This document shows, one piece after another, positions 55,928-64,000 of a stretch of DNA of 64,000 nt. Source of the DNA: an uncultured Acetatifactor sp. Its GTDB lineage: Bacteria; Bacillota; Clostridia; Lachnospirales; Lachnospiraceae. The position numbers and the translations under genes were made by a program. The notes under the pieces were generated by a model. It saw nothing but the letters and a program-made list of their open reading frames with translations, ran no database searches and was not told where the DNA came from. The DNA lies in assembly GCA_910586485.1 (NCBI GenBank), contig CAJUIA010000006.1:84637-148636 (forward strand), given 5' to 3'. Numbering within the stretch: the stretch's first letter is position 1; every line of letters begins with the position of its first letter.

Positions 55928-56596
55928 ATGAGAGAAGAGATCCGGGATTTAAAAGGAAAGATTCAGGAATATACAATGCCCTACAGGGAGCTGATGGCTT
56001 ATTATAAATGTGCCATCATGGAGGTAGAAACAAAGTTTAAGGTTCTCAGCGAAGAGCTATCTTTGGAATATGACCGCAATCCCATTGAGACTGTAAAGAC
56101 AAGACTGAAATCTGTGGACAGCATTACGGATAAGCTTTTGTCAAAGGGATTGATGTTGACGGTGGAAGATATTGAAAATCATATTTTTGACGTGGCGGGA
56201 ATCCGTGTGATTTGTGGATTCCCTTCGGATATATACACCATCTCCGAGGCATTCTTAAATCAGGATGATATTACGCTGATTGAGCGAAAAGACTATATTC
56301 AAAATCCAAAGCCAAACGGCTATCGGAGCCTGCATCTGATTGTGGAAATTCCTATCTTTCTTTATGACCAGAAACGGCCGATGAAGGTGGAGGCACAATT
56401 CCGCACCATTTCCATGGACTGGTGGGCCAGTCTGGAACACAAGATTCGTTATAAAAAGGATGTGGAGGTGCCAAAGGAAATTGCGCTGGAGCTTTTTCAA
56501 TGTGCCGAAGTGGCCGCTGCGCTGGATAAACGGATGGAGCAGATACAGAAGACGGTTGAGAACGGCTGTAAAAAAGTCCCGGACCTCCGAAAATGA
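55928..56596 (+). CDS. relQ: small alarmone synthetase, RelQ/YjbM type
   Basis: The 222-aa protein is a single RelA/SpoT nucleotidyltransferase domain without hydrolase, TGS or ACT domains. It makes (p)ppGpp from ATP and GDP/GTP. Landmarks are AIMEVETKFKVLSEEL, VKTRLKSVDSITDKLL, DVAGIRVICGFPSDIY, the catalytic stretch DYIQNPKPNGYRSLHLIV and KVEAQFRTISMDWWASLEHKI, with catalytic Glu/Gln and His retained. The length is typical for RelQ. A full-length Rel is encoded 4.5 kb downstream, so this cell has at least two alarmone synthetases. The stop codon lies in the loop of a terminator-like hairpin. AAAGGA directly precedes ATG, tighter than usual. Confidence 0.9.
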   Translation: MREEIRDLKGKIQEYTMPYRELMAYYKCAIMEVETKFKVLSEELSLEYDRNPIETVKTRLKSVDSITDKLLSKGLMLTVEDIENHIFDVAGIRVICGFPSDIYTISEAFLNQDDITLIERKDYIQNPKPNGYRSLHLIVEIPIFLYDQKRPMKVEAQFRTISMDWWASLEHKIRYKKDVEVPKEIALELFQCAEVAAALDKRMEQIQKTVENGCKKVPDLRK

Positions 56597-56609
56597 GGAA
56601 GGTCCGGGA
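56577..56609 (+). terminator. hairpin spanning the relQ stop codon
   Basis: TCCCGGACCT (56577-56586) pairs perfectly with AGGTCCGGGA (56600-56609). The left arm is coding, and the stop (56594-56596) lies in the loop. It ends two converging transcripts (relQ and the chemotaxis receptor). A related hairpin lies at 58669 beyond the receptor gene. Confidence 0.7.
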
Positions 56610-56634
56610 TCATTGTGTGCCTGAGGCTGCACGC

Positions 56635-58332
56635 TTATTTTGTCAGATGAAACTGCCCTACGAGCTGATCCAGCATTGCGGCCTGGGCGGATAATTCTTC
56701 GCTGGTGGCGGATGCCTCTTCGGCGGTGGCCGCGTTGCTCTCTACTACGCTTGAAATCTGATTGACATCCGCTTCTGCCTGCCGCATGGCCTCCGCCTGT
56801 TCTTCCATGACTACCTTCAGGCTTCTGGAGGAATCGGCAATCTGTTTGATGCCTTCAACCACGGATTCAATGGCAGCAGATACGTTGTCCGCCACGCTGT
56901 TTCCGGTGGTGACCTCGCGGATGGAGGCTTCGATTAACTCTCTGGTATCTATGGCAGCCTTTGCACTCTGATCTGCCAGATCCCTGATCTGATCCGCCAC
57001 AACGGCGAAGCCCCGTCCGGATTCGCCGGCCCGCGCAGCCTCTATGGAGGCATTCAGGGACAAAAGGTTGGTCTGGGAGGCAATGGACTCGATTTCGGAA
57101 ATAATATTTCCAATTTTTGTGGAGGTATCATTGATCCGTTTCATGGCCTCCATCATAGTATTCATTTCCTGACGGCTTTGATCCGCCCTTTCCGCATACT
57201 TTTGGGACATGGTGCAGGATTCGTCTGCGCTCCGGGCACTGCCCTCGATGGTTTCGGTGATGTCTGTGATGGACGTCTGTAACTCGGACACTGCATGAGC
57301 CTGATCCGTGGCGCCCTCTGCAAGGCATTGCGCCGCATTTGCCAGATCATCGGAACCGGCGGATACCTGTCTGGAGGCTTCTCCGATAGACAACAGGGTT
57401 TCCGTCATTTGATTTCTTAAACCTCGCATGGATTCATACAATTTTTGAAAATCTCCGGTGTAGTGTTTGGAGGCTTTCGATTTAACGGCATAGTTTCCGC
57501 CTGCCATTTCGCCTAGAATTTCTTCGATGTCAAATATAATGGTTTCCAGATTTTGCGCCATTTCTCTAGCATCCTTTTCCATAAGCTCCACCTCGTCTCC
57601 CGTTTCAACCGCAGGGAAGGGGGAGGACAGGTCGCCTGAAGCAAAGGTCTTCAGCCTTTCCCCCAGTTGACCTAAGGGAACGGAAATTCTTCTGGCGATT
57701 TTTCTGCCGGTCTTGGTGGAAGCGGTTAAAGCGGTTGCAATGATTGCAACAATCATAGCTACAAGAATCCACTCCGCAATCAGCAGAGTCCTGGCAAGAG
57801 AATTTCCTTCGTTTACCTTGACGTCTAAAAGATTTTCCAGCTTGTCATAAATACTGTTATAGGCGCCGGTCAGCTCCGTGAGAGCCAGCTCCTGTGCCTG
57901 CACACAGAGGGCACGATCCGTTGTGGCTCCAAGCTCCATAATTTTGGCATCCAATTCCCAGTAGCTTGTCAGCTCTGACCTGATTGCATCGTAGGTTTTC
58001 CGGCCCTCGGAGGATACGACTGTGTTTTCCACTTCCGCAAAGTAGAGATTAAAAAGGTCTTTTTTGGTGTCGTGCTGTTCTACCATCGTGGCAATGGCGT
58101 CCTCGTCATCATAACCGATAGCGGCACGAAGAGAAGAACGAATATCGGCAAATTCGAACATTGCTTTTCCAATATCGCCCTGGGCAAAGCCGAAATTTTG
58201 TAAAGCGTAAGAGTAGCGGGCAGAAATCACAATCAGTGCAATCACACCCAGCATTGCCGCCGCTGCCATCACGGCTGAAATTTTAAAAATAGATACAGTC
58301 AGCTTCTTTTCGATGTTTTCGTTTTTGTTCAT
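56635..58332 (-). CDS. methyl-accepting chemotaxis protein
   Basis: ATG 58332 follows a GGGGGA site; an earlier in-frame start is less likely. The 565-aa receptor has a helix at residues about 14-38, an extracytoplasmic four-helix-bundle-like sensor of about 140 residues (FADIRSSLRAAIGYDDEDAI), a second helix (LIAEWILVAMIVAIIATALTA), a HAMP region and a long cytoplasmic coiled coil. The coiled coil has the signalling tip IASQTNLLSLNASIEAARAGESGRGFAVVADQIRDLA. The tip is intact, so it can contact CheA and CheW, which are not in the window. The ligand is unknown. It has its own promoter at 58591-58618. Confidence 0.93.
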   Translation of the reverse strand: MNKNENIEKKLTVSIFKISAVMAAAAMLGVIALIVISARYSYALQNFGFAQGDIGKAMFEFADIRSSLRAAIGYDDEDAIATMVEQHDTKKDLFNLYFAEVENTVVSSEGRKTYDAIRSELTSYWELDAKIMELGATTDRALCVQAQELALTELTGAYNSIYDKLENLLDVKVNEGNSLARTLLIAEWILVAMIVAIIATALTASTKTGRKIARRISVPLGQLGERLKTFASGDLSSPFPAVETGDEVELMEKDAREMAQNLETIIFDIEEILGEMAGGNYAVKSKASKHYTGDFQKLYESMRGLRNQMTETLLSIGEASRQVSAGSDDLANAAQCLAEGATDQAHAVSELQTSITDITETIEGSARSADESCTMSQKYAERADQSRQEMNTMMEAMKRINDTSTKIGNIISEIESIASQTNLLSLNASIEAARAGESGRGFAVVADQIRDLADQSAKAAIDTRELIEASIREVTTGNSVADNVSAAIESVVEGIKQIADSSRSLKVVMEEQAEAMRQAEADVNQISSVVESNAATAEEASATSEELSAQAAMLDQLVGQFHLTK

Positions 58333-58590
58333 TGAAAAATCCCCCATCCGTTGCTTGATCACCAATATTTTACCGGCAAATTAAATGATAGAAATTTTAT
58401 ACGGCAGCTTCTGGCGGAGCTTGCTTGCAGTAGGCTGGGAAATTTATTTTCCGAGGACGTGAATCACATTTTGCGGCAGACAGCATCAGAACAAATTCAG
58501 ATGGTTCATGAGCCGGGATATAAATTTTGGTACAGTGTAACTTCAAGTATACTTTTTGACAGAACGCTGCTAATTATGTTTTGTAACAAA

Positions 58591-58618
58591 ATTATACTAC
58601 TTTCCGTGCAAATGTCAA
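58591..58618 (-). promoter_or_regulatory. promoter of the chemotaxis receptor gene
   Basis: On the minus strand TTGACA (58618-58613), a 16-bp spacer and TATAAT (58596-58591) match the sigma-A consensus. The start near 58584 gives a leader of about 250 bases before ATG 58332, in which no gene or clear element is seen. Confidence 0.7.
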
Positions 58619-58668
58619 TATTTTCAAAAAATAAAGGTGATTATGAGATAATTTGCAGCGCGCAAAAA

Positions 58669-58725
58669 TCCCGGACCTGCACCAAACGCGAAGTCCGGAA
58701 TCATTGAGGGGCCCTGGGGCCCCTC
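58669..58725. terminator. two hairpins in the 58.3-58.9 kb intergenic stretch
   Basis: CCGGAC (58671-58676) pairs with GTCCGG (58693-58698), and GAGGGGCCC (58706-58714) pairs with GGGCCCCTC (58717-58725). The first resembles the relQ hairpin, sharing TCCCGGACCT and ATCATTG-like ends. The rest of the 600-base gap holds the receptor promoter, the SEC-C promoter and AT-rich sequence without a gene. Confidence 0.45.
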
Positions 58726-58859
58726 GTTAAAAGGGGAGGATTAAGTATTATCTTTATCTTTGGTAAGTATCAAAGGAGGGGGTTCCTTGACATTGAATAT
58801 TGTAACCGGAAAGGAAAAGAATATACATGCCATTTGCTTCATTTTATCAAAATTTTTTA

Positions 58860-58888
58860 TTGTCTTTATTTCGAATCTGGTATATACT
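58860..58888 (+). promoter_or_regulatory. promoter of the SEC-C protein gene
   Basis: TTGTCT (58860-58865), a 17-bp spacer and TATACT (58883-58888) lie 56 bases before ATG 58945, which has an AAAGGTGG ribosome site. Confidence 0.6.
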
Positions 58889-58944
58889 TAGACAATAATG
58901 TTTCTGACATTGAAATTTGAAACAAAGTAAAGGTGGTAATATTT

Positions 58945-59448
58945 ATGACATTGCTGGAACAGTGGAAAAAAGAGGCTTATGATGAGTCTTTGGGACAGGC
59001 TCAGCTCCAGAAGATATGGGGAGCTTACTTCCAGAAGGAGAAGGAGATTTATGCACAGCTTTTAAAGAATCCGGACGAAGTAGTGAAGGGGACGGTAAAG
59101 GAGCTGGCCGAAAAGTACAGTGTGCCTGTTCTGACCATGACGGGATTTCTGGACGGCATTAATGACAGCCTTCTTGAGAAAAATCCCATCGAAGAGATGG
59201 ATGAGAACACGGAGGTAAACTTAGGGTTTGACAAGGAGCTGCTGTATAAAAATATGGTGGCTGCGGAGGCAGACTGGCTCTATGAGCTGGAGGAGTGGAA
59301 GGATATTTTTGACGAGGAAAAGAGAAAAGCCCTTTATAAGGAGCAGAAATCCTCGACGACCATTGTTAAGGATAAAAAAATATATCCAAATGATCCCTGT
59401 CCCTGCGGGAGTGGCAAAAAGTATAAAAAGTGCTGTGGCAGAAAATAG
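58945..59448 (+). CDS. SEC-C motif protein
   Basis: ATG 58945 gives 167 aa; the in-frame start at 58933 lies upstream of the best ribosome spacing. The body is a helical domain (EQWKKEAYDESLGQAQLQKI, TVKELAEKYSVPVLTMTGFLDGI). The C-terminus is a zinc-binding SEC-C motif, DPCPCGSGKKYKKCCGRK, the same as at the end of SecA. Such proteins may bind ribosomes or SecB-like partners; the function of this small class is not settled. It is followed by an intrinsic terminator. Confidence 0.88.
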   Translation: MTLLEQWKKEAYDESLGQAQLQKIWGAYFQKEKEIYAQLLKNPDEVVKGTVKELAEKYSVPVLTMTGFLDGINDSLLEKNPIEEMDENTEVNLGFDKELLYKNMVAAEADWLYELEEWKDIFDEEKRKALYKEQKSSTTIVKDKKIYPNDPCPCGSGKKYKKCCGRK

Positions 59449-59463
59449 GCGGAATCGGTGACA

Positions 59464-59496
59464 AGGACTCTTTTTGCAAAAAGGGGTCCTGTTTTG
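59464..59496 (+). terminator. intrinsic terminator after the SEC-C gene
   Basis: AGGAC-TCTTTTT (59464-59475) pairs with AAAAAGG-GGTCCT (59478-59490) and is followed by GTTTTGTT. Confidence 0.7.
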
Positions 59497-59538
59497 TTAT
59501 AAGAGGACTATCTTGTTATTAAGAGGAAGGAGGCTGGG

Positions 59539-60360
59539 ATGAAAAGAATTTTAAAAGAGATGAAGTGGGACGCACTGCTTATGGGTGCTCTGTATATTGT
59601 GCTGGGAGTGATGGCACTGGCGCTGCCGGAGGCCATGGAAAAGATTTTAGGTTATATGATCGGCGTCGTACTGATTGTAGGAGGCGCAGTGTCCATGATT
59701 GCTTACCTGATCAGGGACGCCCATCAGAACTATTATCATAACGATTTTCTGCATGGTCTGATTGGGATTGCCGCCGGGATTCTTGTATTGACAAAAATTG
59801 AGGTGGTCATCGGACTGATTTCCTTCATATTGGGAATTCTGGTGCTGGTCAGCGGCTGCAGCAAGCTTCAGGATGTGATTGACATGAAGCGGCTGGAGTG
59901 CGGGAACTGGATTGTGATGCTGATATTTGCGGTAATCAATGTGGCGTTTGGCATTCTGCTGATCTGCAATCCTTTTTCCTGGACTACACTGCTGTTTCGT
60001 TTTATTGGCGTGGGACTGATATTCAGCGGTGTTATAGACTGCGTTTCCATCTTTTATTTTGCCGGCAGGATCAGGGAGTATCTGGATGGGCTGGAGGCTG
60101 TTGACAGTACCTTTGTGGAAATGAGGGAGGCGGAGACATCCGGGAAGCAGGAGACAGGATCCGATTCGGGAGCGGAAGCATCCGCAAAAACGCAGACAGG
60201 GCCTGCTTTGGGGGCAGAAGTATCCGGGGAAGTGCAGTCAGGCTCCGCTCAGGAAGGGAAAGCAGCCGGGAAGCTGCAGGCGGAATCCGGATCGGGGACG
60301 GAAGCAGCGGAAAAGCGCCGTGAAGAAGCCGGAAATACGGACGGAACATCGACTTTTTGA
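59539..60360 (+). CDS. DUF308/HdeD-like membrane protein
   Basis: The 273-aa protein has about six membrane helices in three hairpin pairs (LLMGALYIVLGVMALALPE, ILGYMIGVVLIVGGAVSMIAYLI, LIGIAAGILVLTKIEVVIGLISFILGILVLVSG, WIVMLIFAVINVAFGILLICNP, FIGVGLIFSGVIDCVSIFYF). These are diagnostic of the DUF308 repeat as in HdeD. A cytosolic tail of about 90 residues is low-complexity with Ser/Gly/Glu/Ala repeats. HdeD is linked to acid tolerance in enteric bacteria, but no such role is shown in Clostridia. AGGAAGGAGG precedes ATG 59539. Confidence 0.85.
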   Translation: MKRILKEMKWDALLMGALYIVLGVMALALPEAMEKILGYMIGVVLIVGGAVSMIAYLIRDAHQNYYHNDFLHGLIGIAAGILVLTKIEVVIGLISFILGILVLVSGCSKLQDVIDMKRLECGNWIVMLIFAVINVAFGILLICNPFSWTTLLFRFIGVGLIFSGVIDCVSIFYFAGRIREYLDGLEAVDSTFVEMREAETSGKQETGSDSGAEASAKTQTGPALGAEVSGEVQSGSAQEGKAAGKLQAESGSGTEAAEKRREEAGNTDGTSTF

Positions 60361-60419
60361 CATTCTGCATAAAAGGCATTATAATTAGGAAACAGGCAGA
60401 TCAATACAGGGGGTATTAG

Positions 60420-60947
60420 ATGATGAAAAAATTGGAAGAATATGTAGTGAGTATACCGAATTTTCCCGAAAAGGGTATTATCTTCCGGGATGTGACCAGC
60501 GTGCTTCAGGACGGGGAGGGGCTTCGGCTGGCCATTGATACCATGCAGGAGAAGATTCAGGATATAGAGTATGACGTGGTGGTCGGGCCGGAGTCCAGAG
60601 GATTCATATTCGGCACACCGATTGCCTATAATAATAAAAAGCCTTTTGTCCTGATCCGTAAGGCAGGAAAGCTGCCCAGGGAGACGGTCTCCGTCTCTTA
60701 TGAGCTGGAGTACGGGCAGGCGCAGATTGAGATGCACAAGGACAGTATCCGGCCGGGGCAGAGGGTGTTGATCGTGGATGATCTGATTGCCACGGGCGGA
60801 ACCACCCAGGCCATGATTAAGCTGGTTGAGAGCCTTGGCGGAGAGATTGCAGGGATTGTGGTGCTGATTGAGCTGGCAGGTTTAAAGGGCAGAGAAAAGC
60901 TGAAAAATTATCGCCTGGAATCGGCAATCTGTTATCCGGGTAATTAA
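60420..60947 (+). CDS. apt: adenine phosphoribosyltransferase
   Basis: The enzyme salvages adenine with PRPP to give AMP. The 175-aa protein has the N-terminal IPNFPEKGIIFRDVTSVLQD signature, GPESRGFIFG, KAGKLPRETVS and the PRPP loop VLIVDDLIATGGTTQA. Length and motifs are typical. GGGGG precedes ATG 60420. It is followed by the Rel gene, an order seen in many Firmicutes, and so links purine salvage with (p)ppGpp control. Confidence 0.97.
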   Translation: MMKKLEEYVVSIPNFPEKGIIFRDVTSVLQDGEGLRLAIDTMQEKIQDIEYDVVVGPESRGFIFGTPIAYNNKKPFVLIRKAGKLPRETVSVSYELEYGQAQIEMHKDSIRPGQRVLIVDDLIATGGTTQAMIKLVESLGGEIAGIVVLIELAGLKGREKLKNYRLESAICYPGN

Positions 60948-61048
60948 CCGGAAGGGGTTTTACGATAATATTTGGGAAAGCTGTTTATTTTTGCCGACAA
61001 GGTCGGCACTGCCGCGGTGAGCGGTATGTCTGAAAGTGTGGGACGGAT

Positions 61049-63355
61049 ATGGCGGAAGAAAAAAACGAGGTCGTCTTTGACGACGGGAAAATGGAGGAAG
61101 CGTTGGAATTTAGAGATCCTGAAGACCTGTATCAGGAGCTTATTTCGCGCGTCCGGAAATACCATCCCAGCACCGATATTTCCATGATCGAAAAGGCATA
61201 TAAAGCTGCCAGGGAGGCTCATAAGGATCAGAAGCGGAAGTCCGGGGAGCCCTATATTATTCATCCGTTAAACGTGGCCATTATTCTGGCGGATCTGGAG
61301 CTGGACAAGGAAACCATTGTGGCCGGTATCCTTCATGATGTGGTAGAGGATACGATCATGACGGAGGAGGATTTAAAGCGCGAATTCGGGGAGGATGTGG
61401 CCCTTCTGGTGGACGGTGTGACAAAGCTGGAGAAAATTCCTTTGTCCACCGGTGTCAACCAGTCCGATGAGAAGCTGGAGATGCAGGCGGAAAATCTGCG
61501 GAAGATGTTTCTTGCCATGGCTAAGGATATACGTGTGATTATGATTAAGCTGGCCGACAGGCTTCATAATATGAGGACCCTGAAATATAAAAGCACGGAA
61601 AGCCAGCAGCGGATCGCAAGAGAAACCCTTGAGATCTACTGTCCCATTGCCCAGCGGCTGGGCATCAGTAAAATAAAGACGGAGCTGGACGATTTGTCCT
61701 TAAAATATCTGGAGCCGGAGGTTTATTATGATCTGGTAAATCAGATTGCCATGCGCAAAAGCGCCAGGGAGCAGTATATCCAGAGTATTGTGGACGAGGT
61801 CAGCGTCCATATCAGCGGCGCCGGCATCAAGGCGAAGATAGACGGCCGGGTTAAGCATTTCTTCAGCATTTATAAGAAAATGAAGAACCAGAATAAGACC
61901 CTGGATCAGATATACGATCTGTTTGCGGTAAGAATTATTGTGGATTCGGTAAGGGACTGCTATGCGGCGCTGGGGGTGATCCACGCCATGTATACGCCGA
62001 TTCCGGGGCGGTTTAAGGATTATATAGCCATGCCCAAGGCGAATATGTATCAGTCGCTGCATACTACATTAATCGGAAGCAACGGTCAGCCCTTTGAAAT
62101 ACAGATTCGGACCTTTGAGATGCACAAGGCGGCAGAGTATGGTATTGCCGCTCATTGGAAGTACAAGGAGGCATCTGACGGCAAAAAGGCGGAGACCCAG
62201 GAAGAGGAAAAGCTGGTGTGGCTGCGCCAGATTCTGGAATGGCAGCAGGACATGTCCGATAACAGGGAATTTATGAAGCTTTTGAAGGATGACCTTGACC
62301 TGTTTTCGGATAATGTATATTGTTTTACCCCTACCGGTGAGGTGAAGAATCTGCCGGCAGGCTCCACCCCCATTGACTTTGCGTATTATATTCATTCTGC
62401 GGTAGGCAATAAGATGGTGGGGGCCAGAGTAAACGGCAAGCTGGTGACCATTGACTATGAGATCAAGAACGGAGACCGCATTGAAATCATAACCTCCCAG
62501 AATTCCAAGGGGCCCAGCAGAGACTGGCTGAATGTGGTGAAAAGTACCCAGGCCAAGAACAAGATTAATCAGTGGTTCAAGGCTGAGCTGAAGGAGGACA
62601 ACATCGTCAGGGGCAAGGAGCTGTTGTCCGTCTACTGCAAAACCAAGTCCATTGTTTTAAGCGATCTTTTAAAACAGGAATACATGGAATCCGTTATGCG
62701 CAGATACGGCTTCCGAGATTGGGATTCGGTACTGGCAGCGATTGGGCACGGCGCTCTAAAGGAAGGGCAGATCGTTACCCGAATGCAGGAGCTGTATGAC
62801 AGGGATCACAGAAAGGCCCTGACAAACGAGGCTGTTCTGCAAAGCATAGCAGAGGCAGGAGCCATTGCGGCCTCCAGGCCGGTCCAGATCAAGGCCAAGA
62901 GCGGTATCATAGTCAAGGGAATTGCAGATCTTTCCGTGCGCTTTTCCAAATGCTGTTCCCCGGTGCCCGGCGATGAGATCGTAGGGTTTGTTACCAGAGG
63001 AAGAGGTATCTCCATCCACAGGACGGACTGTGTAAACGTGATGAATCTGCCGGAGATCGAGAGGGCAAGGATCATTGATGCGGAATGGCAGACTCCCACG
63101 GACAGCGCCGAGGAAAAGTATGTGGCGGAGGTTAAGATTTTTGCCAACGACAGGAGCGGCCTGTTGGTGGATGTTTCAAGGGTGATGACGGAGCGGAATA
63201 TCAATATTTTGTCCATGAATACCCGTGTGAACAAGCAGGGGCTGGCTACGCTGCAGACTACTTTTGAGATCAGGGGCCGGGAGGAATTAAACAAAGTGAT
63301 CGAAAAGCTCAGAGCGATAGAGAGCGTGATAGATATTGAAAGGACTACGGGGTGA
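61049..63355 (+). CDS. relA: bifunctional (p)ppGpp synthetase/hydrolase
   Basis: The 768-aa protein has the full Rel layout. The HD hydrolase domain is seen in KRKSGEPYIIHPLNVAIIL and VAGILHDVVEDT with the metal-binding His and Asp. The synthetase domain is seen in DLFAVRIIVDSVRDCYAALG, RFKDYIAMPKANMYQSLHTTLIG and FEIQIRTFEMH. TGS follows near residue 425 (VYCFTPTGEVKNLPAGSTPIDFAYYIHS), then a Cys-containing conserved region (RFSKCCSPVPGDEIVGFVTRGRG) and a C-terminal ACT domain (IFANDRSGLLVDVSRVMTERNINIL). Both active sites look intact, so it should make and degrade alarmone in response to stalled ribosomes. The MBL gene starts directly after the stop. Confidence 0.97.
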   Translation: MAEEKNEVVFDDGKMEEALEFRDPEDLYQELISRVRKYHPSTDISMIEKAYKAAREAHKDQKRKSGEPYIIHPLNVAIILADLELDKETIVAGILHDVVEDTIMTEEDLKREFGEDVALLVDGVTKLEKIPLSTGVNQSDEKLEMQAENLRKMFLAMAKDIRVIMIKLADRLHNMRTLKYKSTESQQRIARETLEIYCPIAQRLGISKIKTELDDLSLKYLEPEVYYDLVNQIAMRKSAREQYIQSIVDEVSVHISGAGIKAKIDGRVKHFFSIYKKMKNQNKTLDQIYDLFAVRIIVDSVRDCYAALGVIHAMYTPIPGRFKDYIAMPKANMYQSLHTTLIGSNGQPFEIQIRTFEMHKAAEYGIAAHWKYKEASDGKKAETQEEEKLVWLRQILEWQQDMSDNREFMKLLKDDLDLFSDNVYCFTPTGEVKNLPAGSTPIDFAYYIHSAVGNKMVGARVNGKLVTIDYEIKNGDRIEIITSQNSKGPSRDWLNVVKSTQAKNKINQWFKAELKEDNIVRGKELLSVYCKTKSIVLSDLLKQEYMESVMRRYGFRDWDSVLAAIGHGALKEGQIVTRMQELYDRDHRKALTNEAVLQSIAEAGAIAASRPVQIKAKSGIIVKGIADLSVRFSKCCSPVPGDEIVGFVTRGRGISIHRTDCVNVMNLPEIERARIIDAEWQTPTDSAEEKYVAEVKIFANDRSGLLVDVSRVMTERNINILSMNTRVNKQGLATLQTTFEIRGREELNKVIEKLRAIESVIDIERTTG

Positions 63356-63356
63356 G

Positions 63357-64000
63357 ATGGCGGAGATTAAAATCGGCAGAATGGTGATGGGCGTATGCCA
63401 GACGAATTGTTATTTTTTGTACAGAGAAGGGGAAAAGGAGTGTATTGTGGTGGATCCGGCGGATCAGGGGGTCAGCATTTACAGCGCGCTGCAGAAGAAT
63501 GGCTTCCGGGTGGCGGCAATACTTTTAACCCATGGCCATTTTGACCATATCTGGGGACTGGACGCACTGCGGGATGCGGTGAATGCCGCGGCGGAGTCCG
63601 AAGGACTGGAGTCGGTAAAGGTTTATGCCCATGAGGCGGAGAAGGAGCTGCTTAAGGATGCCCGTAAAAATGTTTCCGAGCAGGCAGGCAGACCCTGTGT
63701 TACCTATGCGGACAAGTATGTAAAGGATGATGAAGAGATTACGGCAGGAGGAATGACATGCAGGGTGATCGGGACGCCGGGTCATACTGCGGGAGGCTGC
63801 TGTTATTATTTTGAAGAGGCAGGGTTTCTTCTGGCGGGTGACACCTTGTTTGCGGAGTCCGTAGGGAGAACGGACTTCCCTACGGGGAGTATGGGGACAC
63901 TGGTCCGCTCCGTCAGGGAACGGCTCTTTGTGCTGCCTGACGACACAAAGGTTTATCCGGGGCACGGCGAAAGTACCACCATCGGGCATGAGAAGGAGTA
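63357..64000 (+). CDS. MBL-fold metallo-hydrolase (glyoxalase II-like), 3' truncated by window end
   Basis: ATG 63357 lies one base after the rel stop and the frame is open to the window end (about 214 codons). It contains the dinuclear metal motif LTHGHFDHIWG, then TPGHTAGGCCYYF, LLAGDTLFAESVGRTDFP and PGHGESTTIG, the ligands of the YcbL/GloB-like metallo-beta-lactamase fold. At the edge the protein is almost complete, as YcbL-type enzymes have about 205-220 residues. The same gene follows rel in many Firmicutes. Likely substrates are S-lactoylglutathione-like thioesters or bacillithiol-type conjugates, which cannot be decided here. Confidence 0.9.
   Translation, partial: MAEIKIGRMVMGVCQTNCYFLYREGEKECIVVDPADQGVSIYSALQKNGFRVAAILLTHGHFDHIWGLDALRDAVNAAAESEGLESVKVYAHEAEKELLKDARKNVSEQAGRPCVTYADKYVKDDEEITAGGMTCRVIGTPGHTAGGCCYYFEEAGFLLAGDTLFAESVGRTDFPTGSMGTLVRSVRERLFVLPDDTKVYPGHGESTTIGHEKE

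Noticed and set aside
58351..58707. 118-codon plus-strand frame after the chemotaxis receptor
   Set aside because: It overlaps the receptor's promoter on the other strand, has no ribosome site and shows no protein-like pattern; the region is best read as regulatory and terminator DNA.
1..64000. tRNA genes, rRNA genes, CRISPR arrays, prophage modules and intact insertion sequences
   Set aside because: Looked for by eye (tRNA T-arm pattern, regularly spaced repeats, transposase and phage motifs) and not found; a dedicated scan could still reveal a small RNA.

Overview
The window looks like the chromosome of an anaerobic, low-to-mid GC gut Firmicute, most likely a Lachnospiraceae (Clostridia) member. 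This rests on strong AGGAGG-type ribosome binding sites, TTGACA/TATAAT promoters, rubrerythrin, a class B sortase, a LanFEG-type immunity transporter, an apt-rel-MBL cluster and a large beta-glucan operon with GH94-type phosphorylases. It is an assignment from gene content, not from a marker gene. No rRNA, tRNA, CRISPR array, prophage or intact insertion sequence was seen.

Layout. 1-3.7 kb: the 3' end of an RtcB-type RNA ligase, a methyltransferase, a class B sortase and an RlmD-like RNA methyltransferase. 3.7-7.7 kb: an AT-rich, partly decayed defence island with an HsdM scrap, a Fic protein, a collapsed XRE regulator, a frameshifted AvaI/BsoBI-type restriction enzyme and an intact N4-cytosine-type methyltransferase. 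7.8-13 kb: a fused membrane/spermidine-synthase protein, a CapA lipoprotein, rubrerythrin, asparaginase and thioredoxin. 13.2-15.3 kb: a ZorA/ZorB-like membrane motor pair without other Zorya genes. 15.6-21.5 kb: a membrane HTH protein, then a LanFEG/CprABC-like ABC transporter divergent from its two-component system.

21.5-25.6 kb and 29.6-52.8 kb appear to form one regulon. Two tandem LacI-family repressors and a beta-helix lipoprotein are preceded by a promoter whose spacer carries AAAACGTTTT. The same 15-bp string occurs upstream of a roughly 23-kb operon. That operon encodes two solute-binding proteins, four permeases, an NHL-TPR-YIP1 membrane protein, a DUF5696 protein, a Cys-containing small protein, an exported and a cytosolic GH16, a GH161-like and a GH94-like phosphorylase, and a GH30 enzyme. 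The inferred scheme is surface cleavage of a beta-1,3(1,6)-glucan, ABC import of the oligosaccharides, and phosphorolysis inside the cell. The import ATPase is not in the window. Between the two parts lie a methyltransferase with an attenuator-like leader, a DUF3795 protein, a HAD phosphatase, a flavin-binding PNPOx protein, an XRE-REC fusion and a 76-aa conserved-looking protein.

53-64 kb is largely housekeeping and stress genes: purA, a LysR regulator, a small membrane protein, RelQ, a chemotaxis receptor, a SEC-C protein, a DUF308 membrane protein, apt, the bifunctional Rel and a partial MBL-fold hydrolase.

The most unusual non-coding signal is a family of nested stem-loops placed at gene 3' ends and cistron junctions. 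They share one architecture (8-bp outer stem, 9-bp inner stem) although the stem sequences differ, which suggests selection on RNA structure.
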